A program made the translations under genes and the position numbers. A DNA stretch of 34,751 nucleotides from Microcoleus sp. EPA2. GTDB taxonomy: Bacteria; Cyanobacteriota; Cyanobacteriia; Cyanobacteriales; Microcoleaceae. The notes below the pieces were generated by a model. It worked only from the letters and a program-made list of their open reading frames with translations, was not told where the DNA came from and searched no databases. The stretch is taken from positions 1-34,751 of the forward strand of contig JAHRFD010000042.1 of the NCBI GenBank assembly GCA_020882975.1. Direction: 5' to 3'. Below are positions 16,532-23,332 of the stretch, piece by piece. The stretch's first letter is position 1. Every line of letters begins with the position of its first letter.

Positions 16532-16566
16532 GCATCTGCGCGATAAACTGTTAGGTCATTAAGGAA
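16519..16566 (+). pseudogene. Second copy of the uvrB 3' end (13 codons plus stop)
   Basis: Bases 16519-16566 align without gaps to 15679-15726, starting at a shared GCGATCGC and ending at TAAGGAA. Six of 48 positions differ. In the uvrB frame the copy still reads DRIKHLRDKLLGH followed by TAA, and all six differences are silent (ttg/ctg, cgg/cgc, aag/aaa, cta/ctg, ttg/tta, gga/ggt). The relic supplies the stop codon of the plus-strand DUF4926 gene (16529-16531) and of the minus-strand MazF-like gene (16559-16561). It therefore marks a recombination boundary. Confidence 0.9.
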
Positions 16567-16936
16567 TAATTGAAAAATTGAATAGAGCTTTCAGTCCATC
16601 TGCGATCGGCTGATACTCTTCAGGAGTTAAAGTGCCAAGATAGCGCGATACTCGTCGCATATCTACAGCACGTATTTGATCCAGCAATACTGTCGAGTCG
16701 GAAATGAGATTTCCCACTGCTGCCGGAAGACTTGGGTATAAGATGGGATTTTGTGCCACCCAATTTCCTGATTGTCTGGTTATCGGCACAACAATTACCA
16801 GCGGAAAACGTATCGCACCTGTTTGACTGGGTATCCCGACTACTAAAGCAGGACGTTTTCCTTGCTGTTCGTGAAATGGAGGTATTTGAGGGGCGAAATC
16901 AACCAGTATAATATCCCGGAGGGTTATATTAGACAC
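16559..16936 (-). CDS. MazF/PemK-like type II toxin
   Basis: 125 residues from GTG at 16936. The frame can be opened 10 codons earlier with TTG, but the GTG fits the family start. MazF-like features are RDIILVDFAPQ, HEQQGKRPALVVGIP with the substrate-binding loop after strand 1, RFPLVIVVPITRQSG with strand 3 and the catalytic-type arginine, and DQIRAVDMRRVSRYLGTLTP. MazF proteins cleave RNA as sequence-specific endoribonucleases. The start overlaps the upstream antitoxin-type gene by eight bases (GTGTCTAA). Its stop codon lies in the uvrB relic. The sequence is longer and more divergent than E. coli MazF, so target specificity is unknown. Confidence 0.83.
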   Translation of the reverse strand: MSNITLRDIILVDFAPQIPPFHEQQGKRPALVVGIPSQTGAIRFPLVIVVPITRQSGNWVAQNPILYPSLPAAVGNLISDSTVLLDQIRAVDMRRVSRYLGTLTPEEYQPIADGLKALFNFSIIP

Positions 16937-17342
16937 TGGATTTTTCGACCCCTTCTTCTTCAACAATAACGCAACCTACCCCAGGTAGATAGCGCACGGC
17001 TTTACCAAGTGTCATGGGGTCTACATCCCCCCAATCATAGGGTGGAATTTCACCTTCTAGGTAAAGTTCGCGCCAAGTTGAGTTTTCCAACTCTTCGTCA
17101 GAAATATCAGGGAAAAGTATGAGCACTTCTCCAATACCGACAGGAAAACCATTGAGTTTGCTCAAGCCATCGATTACGGTAGCTAGAAGGGATAAGTCTA
17201 TCTGGTGCAGATTTTCGGCTTTTTGGATCAGTTGGTAGATGGTTTCAGGATTGACTGTTTCGGGGATTACTTCTACCAAGCTGTCAGGGGTGAAACCTCG
17301 ACTCTTAAGGTATTCAGCTAGTTGCAAACGAATTGTACTCAT
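16929..17342 (-). CDS. Probable antitoxin of the MazF-like toxin, HTH-like N-terminus
   Basis: 137 residues. The N-terminal ~70 residues (LQLAEYLKSRGFTPDSLVE; QIDLSLLATVIDGLSKLNG) look like a helical, XRE-like DNA-binding domain, which would be unusual for a MazE-type AbrB antitoxin. The C-terminal half is acidic (DISDEELENSTWRELYLEGE; PYDWGDVDP), typical for a toxin-binding region. It overlaps the MazF-like gene by eight bases and precedes it, the usual antitoxin-toxin order. Assignment rests on that context and on composition rather than on a recognised family. Confidence 0.7.
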   Translation of the reverse strand: MSTIRLQLAEYLKSRGFTPDSLVEVIPETVNPETIYQLIQKAENLHQIDLSLLATVIDGLSKLNGFPVGIGEVLILFPDISDEELENSTWRELYLEGEIPPYDWGDVDPMTLGKAVRYLPGVGCVIVEEEGVEKSSV

Positions 17343-17414
17343 AGTTTTTGTGAGTAAAAATTTTTAGGCTAAAGCGCGATCGCCCTTTACCATTGTCCTA
17401 TTTTTTGGATGGGA

Positions 17415-17448
17415 AGGGCGATTCCCTACGGGATAGCTTCGCTTCACG
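17415..17448. repeat. 34-bp dispersed repeat, intergenic copy
   Basis: AGGGCGATTCCCTACGGGAT (17415-17434) continues with AGCTTCGCTTCACG. A second copy with one mismatch lies at 33861-33894 inside the STAND gene. The core TCCC-TA-CGGGA forms a short hairpin. The sequence resembles a small mobile repeat family that is frequent in cyanobacterial intergenic DNA. Confidence 0.8.
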
Positions 17449-17478
17449 GGCTTTTGATGAATTTACCTACATCCCTGT

Positions 17479-17727
17479 TTAATATTCGTCCTCAAAAGAG
17501 CCTTCAATCGAAAGACAATCTGGCGAATAGGGATCTACTCGTTGTCGCAGTTCAAGGTTCTCATCCTTCAATGAATCTACCTCTTCTTGTAGTTCCAGGT
17601 TTTCATCTTCTGAATCATCTAACTTTTGTTGGAGTTTTAGATTTTCATTGTCTAGGTAGCTCAGTTTACCTTTCATTTGTTCAATCTCAATTTGAAGCAA
17701 TTCGATAATTGTGTCCTTTGCTTCCAT
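17479..17727 (-). CDS. Small leucine-zipper coiled-coil protein
   Basis: 82 residues, nearly all helical. A heptad pattern is obvious: IIELLQIEIEQMKGKLSYLD and then three related 14-residue units, NENLKLQQKLDDSE, DENLELQEEVDSLK and DENLELRQRVDPYS. A parallel dimeric or trimeric coiled coil is predicted. It has no signal peptide or membrane segment. It lies between the MazF pair and the toxin-domain/immunity pair, all on the minus strand. The role is unknown; it could be an accessory part of the island or an unrelated passenger. Confidence 0.7.
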   Translation of the reverse strand: MEAKDTIIELLQIEIEQMKGKLSYLDNENLKLQQKLDDSEDENLELQEEVDSLKDENLELRQRVDPYSPDCLSIEGSFEDEY

Positions 17728-17803
17728 TTTTTCAAGCAGAATGCGGTAGAGTCTAAAGTTGAGGACTCAGAAGAAGACTAAAATGCAAACAAGCTAAACC
17801 GTG

Positions 17804-17824
17804 GTACGGGCGTCTCGCCCGTAC
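17804..17824. repeat. Hairpin repeat GTACGGGC-loop-GCCCGTAC
   Basis: Perfect 8-bp stem GTACGGGC (17804-17811) and GCCCGTAC (17817-17824) with a 5-nt loop. This is a common intergenic hairpin type in cyanobacteria. It lies in the gap between the coiled-coil gene and the immunity-type gene. Confidence 0.7.
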
Positions 17825-17850
17825 ATCATCTGCGGTTACAATATTCGTAA

Positions 17851-17956
17851 GATAAATTAAGAGTTAGGTGCGATCGTCCTTAACCCCATTAGTTTAGGGG
17901 TAATAATTAGGGGTGAGGGGATAAATTAAGAGTTAGGTGCGATCGCCCTTAACACC
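17851..17956. repeat. Direct repeat of ~37 bp around HIP1
   Basis: GATAAATTAAGAGTTAGGTG (17851-17870), followed by CGATCG and CCTTAAC-type sequence, recurs at 17920 with two mismatches over 37 bp. The first copy has CGATCGTC and the second CGATCGCC. Between them lies TTAGGGGTAATAATTAGGGG, itself an internal duplication. The unit sits directly beyond the stop of the immunity-type gene. Confidence 0.75.
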
Positions 17957-17967
17957 ACCAAAACCAA

Positions 17968-18495
17968 CTACTTGCTCAATACCGCAGCATCCGTACTGCT
18001 AGCAAAAGCCGGACGAATAAACTCATCCTTCTCGAACAGCGTGATGTAACCCTTATCTACAGCTAGCTGCATCACTTCCTGAAGAAAACCTCTCAGGGTA
18101 TTTAATACGTGAGTGCGATCGAACTCAAAAACCTTTTCCCAACCAGAAACTCCAAACTTGCTCAAAGTACAGCTAATGCGATCGTCCGTGGGTACTAACT
18201 TGATACTTAGCGTACAACTTTCAGCAAAATCTATTTCTATTGGCTTACCTTGTGACAATTTCTTAATTTGTTCAGGGAGATCATCCTCCAAAATCATACA
18301 AATATCAGGGTCTAAAAATACCTGTATTTTCTCATCACCTATTTCTATTGATACTTTATGGTCGTATTCAAAACAAAAACGCCGGATAGCCATTTCAAAA
18401 TGACTAAGTTCTCCCAAAGGATCTTCTGGAGGAGCGGCGTAATTTTCTAAGAAACGTTCTCCTAATTTAAAATGAAATTTTTGACTGTTATTCAT
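17968..18495 (-). CDS. Hypothetical protein, candidate immunity protein
   Basis: 175 residues, no recognised family. The sequence is acidic and mixed alpha/beta (HKVSIEIGDEKIQVFLDPDI; CTLSIKLVPTDDRISCTLSK), with no signal peptide or membrane segment, and resembles immunity proteins in size and charge. It follows the toxin-domain gene by 31 bp on the same strand, which is the standard toxin-then-immunity order. It has three cysteines. The immunity function is inferred from context only; an unrelated stress or regulatory protein is equally possible. Confidence 0.7.
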   Translation of the reverse strand: MNNSQKFHFKLGERFLENYAAPPEDPLGELSHFEMAIRRFCFEYDHKVSIEIGDEKIQVFLDPDICMILEDDLPEQIKKLSQGKPIEIDFAESCTLSIKLVPTDDRISCTLSKFGVSGWEKVFEFDRTHVLNTLRGFLQEVMQLAVDKGYITLFEKDEFIRPAFASSTDAAVLSK

Positions 18496-18526
18496 ACTCG
18501 ATCCTCCTATTTAATTATGAAAAATT

Positions 18527-18931
18527 TTAACTCTTTAGTACAGGATAACCGTACTTCAGCGTGCCATTAGGATTTCTTTTTATTTTTGCGCAAGTAACAT
18601 TCTCAGTTATCGTTCCATCAGGATGGTAAACTATACCAATGGGACGTTGAAAATCAATGATATATTTACCGGAATATTTTGGGATCAATTGCTCGGCTAT
18701 TATCCAATCCTCTGAATCTAGCCATTGTCCTTGATCCTTGTTGGAACTTGTCGCTCTTCCCATAAGTTCATGGGGTTTAAGTTTGGGGCCGTGATGGCGA
18801 GCAATATGGTCGTAAGCTTTCGTTGATTTAGGATTGTTCCACTGGGGTTCTACTCCTTTACCTGTCCATTCACACCCACTGCCAACTTCTACGCTTGAAT
18901 TTATTATATCCTGTTCTATAATTTCTGCCAC
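18527..18931 (-). CDS. Stand-alone polymorphic-toxin-like domain, probable RNase
   Basis: 134 residues starting at GTG; the frame closes upstream at a TAA with no alternative ATG, so no N-terminal delivery domain is attached. The central DHIARHHGPKLKPHELMGRA is a conserved-looking His/Lys-rich segment. It is followed by DQGQWLDSEDWIIAEQLIPK, and the end, IGIVYHPDGTITENVTCAKI then KRNPNGTLKYGYPV, resembles the C-terminal strands of several small bacterial RNase toxin domains of the BECR type. This is pattern resemblance, not a secure family assignment. Histidines in the central motif are the obvious catalytic candidates. It is paired with the downstream acidic protein. Confidence 0.6.
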   Translation of the reverse strand: MAEIIEQDIINSSVEVGSGCEWTGKGVEPQWNNPKSTKAYDHIARHHGPKLKPHELMGRATSSNKDQGQWLDSEDWIIAEQLIPKYSGKYIIDFQRPIGIVYHPDGTITENVTCAKIKRNPNGTLKYGYPVLKS

Positions 18932-18982
18932 TTCGGTATTTTTTGGATTACTACAACATACATAATATTAAAAAAGTGGTAA

Positions 18983-19024
18983 GTTGGGCGAAGTAAAACC
19001 TAATGTTCGTCACCTCAACCCAAC
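18983..19024. repeat. Dispersed GTTGGG/CCCAAC inverted repeat
   Basis: GTTGGG (18983-18988) and CCCAAC (19019-19024) bracket a 30-bp interior containing AAAACCTAATGTTCGTCACC. It resembles the frequent cyanobacterial intergenic repeat that reads GTTGGGTT...AACCCAAC. It marks the right boundary of the toxin-antitoxin island. Confidence 0.55.
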
Positions 19025-19100
19025 CTAATAATAGCAAATCCCGGTTAAATCCTCCCTCAAACTCTTAGTCTCGCGTTGCGCGGACATTGTTTGTGTAGAA

Positions 19101-19114
19101 GCGGTTTAAACCGC
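19101..19114 (-). terminator. Palindrome GCGGTTTAAACCGC past the aldo/keto reductase gene
   Basis: Perfect 14-bp palindrome 9 bp beyond the stop of the minus-strand aldo/keto reductase. A similar sequence is common in cyanobacterial repeats. No T-run follows, so termination is only a possibility. Confidence 0.4.
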
Positions 19115-19123
19115 CGATTGAAC

Positions 19124-20161
19124 CTACGGTGTCGGATTCGGATACTTAGCGTGCACCGCATTAATTTCTGCTATAATCTCCCGATCCAAATTCACCTCCA
19201 AACTACTAAGATTTTCCTCCAACTGTTCCAGGCTAGTTGCACCAATAATCGTGCTCGTGACAAACCAGCGCGATCGCACATAAGCCAAAGCCATTTGTGC
19301 CGGACTTAAATTGTATTTAGCAGCAATCTCAACATACGCTTTCACCGCATCATTCAGATTAGTTTTATCATAACGCTGACCGAATCCAGCGAACAAAGCC
19401 AGTCGCGAATTTTCAGGAATTCCCTGCAAATATTTACCAGTCAATAGCCCAAAACCCAAAGGACTGTAAGCCATCAATCCCACCTGCTTAAAACGGCAAG
19501 TTTCCGCTAAATTTAGGTGAAAAGTCCGATTGCTCAAACTGAAAGCATTCTGAATCGAAACAACCTTCGGCAAACCGTGTTTTTCGGCCAAATTGCAAAA
19601 CTCGCAAACTCCCCAAGGAGTCTCATTACTCAAACCCAAATAGCGGATTTTCCCAGCTTTAATTAAATCAGCAAACACCTCTAACTGTTCCAGAATAGGT
19701 ATAGTTTCCTGTTCTTGGGCGATGTCGTAATCCGGCGCACCAAATAGTGGCACATAGCGATCGGGCCAGTGGATCTGATAGAGGTCGATGTAGTCCGTTT
19801 GCAAGCGTTTGAGACTGTCATTCAGTGCTGTTTCGACATTTTGGCGATCGATCTGATTGTTCCCTTCCCGAATCCACTTTAATCGAGAACTGCGCCCAGC
19901 TATTTTAGTAGCTAAAATGACTTTATCCCGCTGCTGCTTCACCAACCATGCACCGATATATTCCTCAGTTTTCCCCTGAGTTTCTGGCTTAGCTGGGACA
20001 GGATACATTTCGGCTGTATCAATAAAATTGACACCTCTGTATGTGGCAAAATCGAGTTGTTGCGCCGCTTCCTCCACAGTATTCTGCTGACCATAAGTCA
20101 TCGTACCCAAACAGATTTCCGATACTAATAAATCGCTGTCGCCGAGCTGTTTATATTCCAT
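19124..20161 (-). CDS. Aldo/keto reductase, Tas-like
   Basis: 345 residues from the ATG at 20161, which has GGAAG five bases upstream; longer 5' frames run into a dispersed repeat encoding a HREHRERRG-like stretch and are not translated. The TIM-barrel aldo/keto reductase family is shown by LGDSDLLVSEICLGTMTYGQ, FIDTAEMYP with catalytic Asp and Tyr, VILATKIAG with the catalytic Lys and YIDLYQIHWPD with the catalytic His. NADPH binding is shown by GATSLEQLEENL near the C-terminus. The 'TYGQQNT' and 'EMYPVP' details match the Tas group. The physiological substrate is unknown. It is divergent from the polysaccharide block and unlikely to belong to it. Confidence 0.93.
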   Translation of the reverse strand: MEYKQLGDSDLLVSEICLGTMTYGQQNTVEEAAQQLDFATYRGVNFIDTAEMYPVPAKPETQGKTEEYIGAWLVKQQRDKVILATKIAGRSSRLKWIREGNNQIDRQNVETALNDSLKRLQTDYIDLYQIHWPDRYVPLFGAPDYDIAQEQETIPILEQLEVFADLIKAGKIRYLGLSNETPWGVCEFCNLAEKHGLPKVVSIQNAFSLSNRTFHLNLAETCRFKQVGLMAYSPLGFGLLTGKYLQGIPENSRLALFAGFGQRYDKTNLNDAVKAYVEIAAKYNLSPAQMALAYVRSRWFVTSTIIGATSLEQLEENLSSLEVNLDREIIAEINAVHAKYPNPTP

Positions 20162-20399
20162 GACTTCCATCGCGATAAAATAATCTAACTCTATATTAGC
20201 GAAAAACTTGAATTTAATAAACAACTCAAAAAAAACCATCCCATGTCTCTTAACTCCTCTGCGCTCTCTGTGTTCTCTGTGGTAAAAAAAAAGATCCAAT
20301 TAGAAAAAAAACAATGGTATACCCAAGAGCCAAAGGCACAATAAGCCCCCTAAACTTCAGCAGGGAATGTTAATATAAATAATTGCTATCCCATGATTT

Positions 20400-21539
20400 A
20401 TGAATAAGCATCTACCCAAAATACCCTTTGTAGACCTCTGGCTGCAACACCAACCAATTCAATCCCAAATACAACAAGTAATTACCGAAATCATAGCTCA
20501 AGGCGACTTTATTTTAGGTCAAGCACTGGCAGAATTTGAAACAGCCTTTGCCACAGCTTGTGGTGTAAAATATGGTATAGGAGTAGCTTGTGCAACAGAT
20601 GCGATCGCCCTCGGACTGCAAGCTTGTGGCATCCATCCAGGGGACGAGATTATTATCCCCGCCAACACATTTATCGCCACCATAATTGGCGTGATTCAAG
20701 CCAAGGCTACACCTATTCTCGTAGATTGTGACCCGGAAACCGCCCTAATTGACCTCACAGCAGCCGCCACAGCTATTACCTCAAAAACTAAAGCAATTAT
20801 TCCGGTGCATTTATACGGCCAAATGGTGTCGCCTACACAACTGCTAGAGTTTGCCAAAAGCTACAATTTAATCATCTTTGAAGATGCGGCCCAAGCCCAT
20901 CTAGCTTCCAGAGAAGGATACCGTGCAGGTTCCTGTGGCAAAGCAGCAGCATTCAGCTTTTATCCTAGCAAAAACCTTGGCTCTTTTGGGGATGGCGGAA
21001 TGTTAGTTACCAACGATGCAGAGGTAGCACAAAAAATGCGAACTTTACGCAATTATGGCGCACCAAGCAAATATTTACACACAGAAATCGGCAGTAATAG
21101 CCGCCTCGACAACTTGCAAGCGGCCGTACTCAACGTTAAATTACCGTATTTAGAAACATGGAATCGCGGACGCACTTTAGCTGCCCAATACTACAATACC
21201 CTATTAGAACCCCTCAAACACAAAGGTATTGTACCGATCGCCAACCACAGCAGCAGCGGTCACATTTATCACCTGTATGTGATTCAAGTTACTGAGAAAA
21301 GCTCAATTAACCGCAATACCCTGCAAGCAAAACTCGGCGAAAATGGCATTGAAACAGGCATTCACTATCCCGTACCTTGTCACTTGCAACCAGCCTACCA
21401 AAACTTAGGCAATCCAGGGGACTTTCCCCATACAGAAACCCTGTGCCAACAGATATTGTCATTGCCAATGTATCCCGGAGTGAGTAATACTCAGATTGAG
21501 CAGGTTGTTGGGGCGATCGCATCATCCTTTAATAGCTAA
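20400..21539 (+). CDS. DegT/DnrJ/EryC1/StrS-family sugar aminotransferase
   Basis: 379 residues, usual length. A PLP-dependent aminotransferase that converts a nucleotide-linked keto-sugar to an amino-sugar for polysaccharide or lipopolysaccharide synthesis. Motifs: IPFVDLWLQHQPI at the N-terminus, GVACATDAIALGL for phosphate binding, IPANTFIATI, FEDAAQAH with the aspartate that contacts the pyridine nitrogen, and SFYPSKNLGSFGDGG with the Schiff-base lysine K191. The C-terminal part has IETGIHYPVPCHLQPAY. It heads a plus-strand series with exosortase, SLBB export protein and Wzz/kinase, consistent with exopolysaccharide synthesis. No other sugar-nucleotide genes are in the window. Confidence 0.92.
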   Translation: MNKHLPKIPFVDLWLQHQPIQSQIQQVITEIIAQGDFILGQALAEFETAFATACGVKYGIGVACATDAIALGLQACGIHPGDEIIIPANTFIATIIGVIQAKATPILVDCDPETALIDLTAAATAITSKTKAIIPVHLYGQMVSPTQLLEFAKSYNLIIFEDAAQAHLASREGYRAGSCGKAAAFSFYPSKNLGSFGDGGMLVTNDAEVAQKMRTLRNYGAPSKYLHTEIGSNSRLDNLQAAVLNVKLPYLETWNRGRTLAAQYYNTLLEPLKHKGIVPIANHSSSGHIYHLYVIQVTEKSSINRNTLQAKLGENGIETGIHYPVPCHLQPAYQNLGNPGDFPHTETLCQQILSLPMYPGVSNTQIEQVVGAIASSFNS

Positions 21540-21655
21540 TTGTTAATATAAGTTAAAGTGATGATGTATCAATCAGTATAAATTCCCTTGTCAAATTTTT
21601 TGAGTGTCAAATTAAAAACTGTTGAATTCAAGAATCAAAACTCAAAAATTTTAAA

Positions 21656-22531
21656 ATGATGCAAATCCAGCGCCAAATTCGCCTCCTCAAGCAATACCTC
21701 CTGGGAGAAGGTATTACGGTACTCCTAGTGCTGCTGTATGCTCCCCTGGTATTACACTGGTATGACGGATGGTTCAACAAAAACATCAGCATAGAACACG
21801 AATACTTCAGCCACGGAATTATAGGTTTGCCCTACGCAGCTTACATAGCTTGGACAAATCTAAATAGCTGGCGTAACTTACCCAACTCCCCCCATCCTTT
21901 AGGATTAGTGTTACTGCTACTAGCGACCCTTTTTTATGTAAGTAGATTAAGCGATTTGGTAAATTTATCTCTGTCCCTAATGCTAGGGAGTATTTGCTTG
22001 TGTTTAAAAGGAATACCAGGCTTGAAATTGCAGGGAATACCACTTTTTTTTATATTGCTCGCTTCGCCGAATCACATTCCTTACTTAATCGAACCCTACG
22101 CCTTGCCTTTGCAGCACTTAATTGCGGAAATATCCGGCTTAATTTTAATCAAAGCTGGTCTTAATGTCAGAGTAGAAGAAGTTTATCTCTATGTCAACGA
22201 TCGCATTGTAGAGGTTGCACCCCACTGTGCGGGTCTAAAAATGTTGTTTACCAGTCTGTATGTTAGCTTAATGCTGCTGGACTGGACAGGAGTTGGGAAT
22301 TCCTGCAAAAAAAGCATTTTATTTTTAGCGAGTACATCTATCATTAGTATCAGTTCAAATATCCTTCGCAATACTTTACTCACGTACTTTCACGGCACCG
22401 ATAAAGTAGGACTGTTTACTTGGCTACACGCAGGATGGGGTGGAGATTTATATTCTGCTTGTATACTAGGTTTATTGGTACTTTTGATCGACGGTATGGA
22501 AAAATATTTCCCAAGCCAGTCTGGCCATTAA
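21656..22531 (+). CDS. Cyanoexosortase, probably type B
   Basis: 291 residues, about eight membrane segments. Exosortases are transpeptidase-like membrane proteins that sort PEP-CTERM-type proteins. The three catalytic residues are visible: C191 in VAPHCAGLKM, R238 in SSNILRNTLL and H258 in FTWLHAGWGG. The sequence HWYDGWFNKNISIEHEYFSH near the N-terminus matches the cyanobacterial exosortase class with the SHG signature. The next gene starts four bases after its stop and is of the associated-protein type, which supports the type B assignment. It precedes polysaccharide export genes, the usual exosortase neighbourhood. No PEP-CTERM substrate was found in the window. Confidence 0.87.
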   Translation: MMQIQRQIRLLKQYLLGEGITVLLVLLYAPLVLHWYDGWFNKNISIEHEYFSHGIIGLPYAAYIAWTNLNSWRNLPNSPHPLGLVLLLLATLFYVSRLSDLVNLSLSLMLGSICLCLKGIPGLKLQGIPLFFILLASPNHIPYLIEPYALPLQHLIAEISGLILIKAGLNVRVEEVYLYVNDRIVEVAPHCAGLKMLFTSLYVSLMLLDWTGVGNSCKKSILFLASTSIISISSNILRNTLLTYFHGTDKVGLFTWLHAGWGGDLYSACILGLLVLLIDGMEKYFPSQSGH

Positions 22532-22535
22532 AAAA

Positions 22536-23237
22536 ATGATTTCAGCACGCAAACTACTAAGGCGATACCAGTTATTTAAAATTATCGTAATTATGTTTTT
22601 ACTCGTACTGGTTGGGGCCGTAGCAATTCCGGGCTATAGCACGGGAAGGTGGCCCTGGACAAACCCGCCCGAAGTGACCAACCTCAAGCAATTAAAAACT
22701 TTACGTCAAAATGGGTTGACACTTCCCGGCTGGGAAGTAATCCGGGTGCAGAATAACGTACTAATTGGCGGTCACAAGTGGTTAGTTCAAGAAATTAAAA
22801 ATCCTCAAACAATGGCAATTTTATTAATGTTGCCTCAAAATGGCCCCAAAGACCAGCCCCAGGTGGAATGGCTGGATATCAAAGGATTTCATCGGTGGCA
22901 AATAGATGCCGATCGCACTTTGCAGTTTATAGTTAATTTAAACCCAGTACCAAACGCCAAGACTACAACCATCAAAGCCAGGTTTTTCCGCAGCCGGACT
23001 GCCCAACACACCTTTGCGGTCTTACAATGGTACGCTTGGCAAAACGGGGGTTCTCCCGCAACAAGTAGCTGGTTTTGGGAAGACAGCATGGCGAGACTGT
23101 TAAATCGTCGCGCCTCCTGGGTAGCTGTGTGCATCATTGTTCCCATTGAACCGGATACAGACATTAAAATAGCTGAACCCATCCTCAAATCTCTGGGTGA
23201 AATTGTGCAGGCTAAATTAATGGCAGAAACTTTTTGA
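22536..23237 (+). CDS. Cyanoexosortase-associated protein
   Basis: 233 residues with one N-terminal membrane segment (IIVIMFLLVLVGAVAIPGY). The body is predicted periplasmic and alpha/beta; conserved-looking parts are GRWPWTNPPEVTNLKQLK, LPGWEVIRVQ, GGHKWLVQEI and the C-terminal WVAVCIIVPIEPDTDI. It follows the exosortase by 4 bp and is almost certainly co-translated. Such EpsI-like proteins accompany cyanoexosortases; function is not established, but assistance in sorting or in polysaccharide processing is the usual guess. The pairing supports cyanoexosortase B. Confidence 0.78.
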   Translation: MISARKLLRRYQLFKIIVIMFLLVLVGAVAIPGYSTGRWPWTNPPEVTNLKQLKTLRQNGLTLPGWEVIRVQNNVLIGGHKWLVQEIKNPQTMAILLMLPQNGPKDQPQVEWLDIKGFHRWQIDADRTLQFIVNLNPVPNAKTTTIKARFFRSRTAQHTFAVLQWYAWQNGGSPATSSWFWEDSMARLLNRRASWVAVCIIVPIEPDTDIKIAEPILKSLGEIVQAKLMAETF

Positions 23238-23260
23238 AAAAATCGGGCAACCTCCACCCC

Positions 23261-23287
23261 CCCCTGCCCCCCAAGGGGGGATGGGGA
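23261..23287. repeat. C/G-rich hairpin repeat between exosortase and export genes
   Basis: CCCC-TG-CCCCCC (23263-23272), AA, GGGGGG-AT-GGGG. The six inner C-G pairs are perfect and four outer ones continue after a 2x2 mismatch. It is a typical dispersed cyanobacterial hairpin. It may attenuate transcription between the exosortase pair and the SLBB gene. Confidence 0.65.
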
Positions 23288-23332
23288 AGGGAATGGTTCA
23301 GGGGAAAATACAATTTATCAAAAATAATTTAA

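Noticed and set aside
17415..17448. Possible CRISPR repeat, because the 34-mer recurs in the window
   Set aside because: Only two copies 16 kb apart, with no regularly spaced array and no cas genes.
20162..20299. 46-residue N-terminal extension of the aldo/keto reductase
   Set aside because: The extension encodes YHREHRERRG, a known translation artefact of a dispersed cyanobacterial repeat, and the ATG at 20161 has a ribosome-binding site and the family start.
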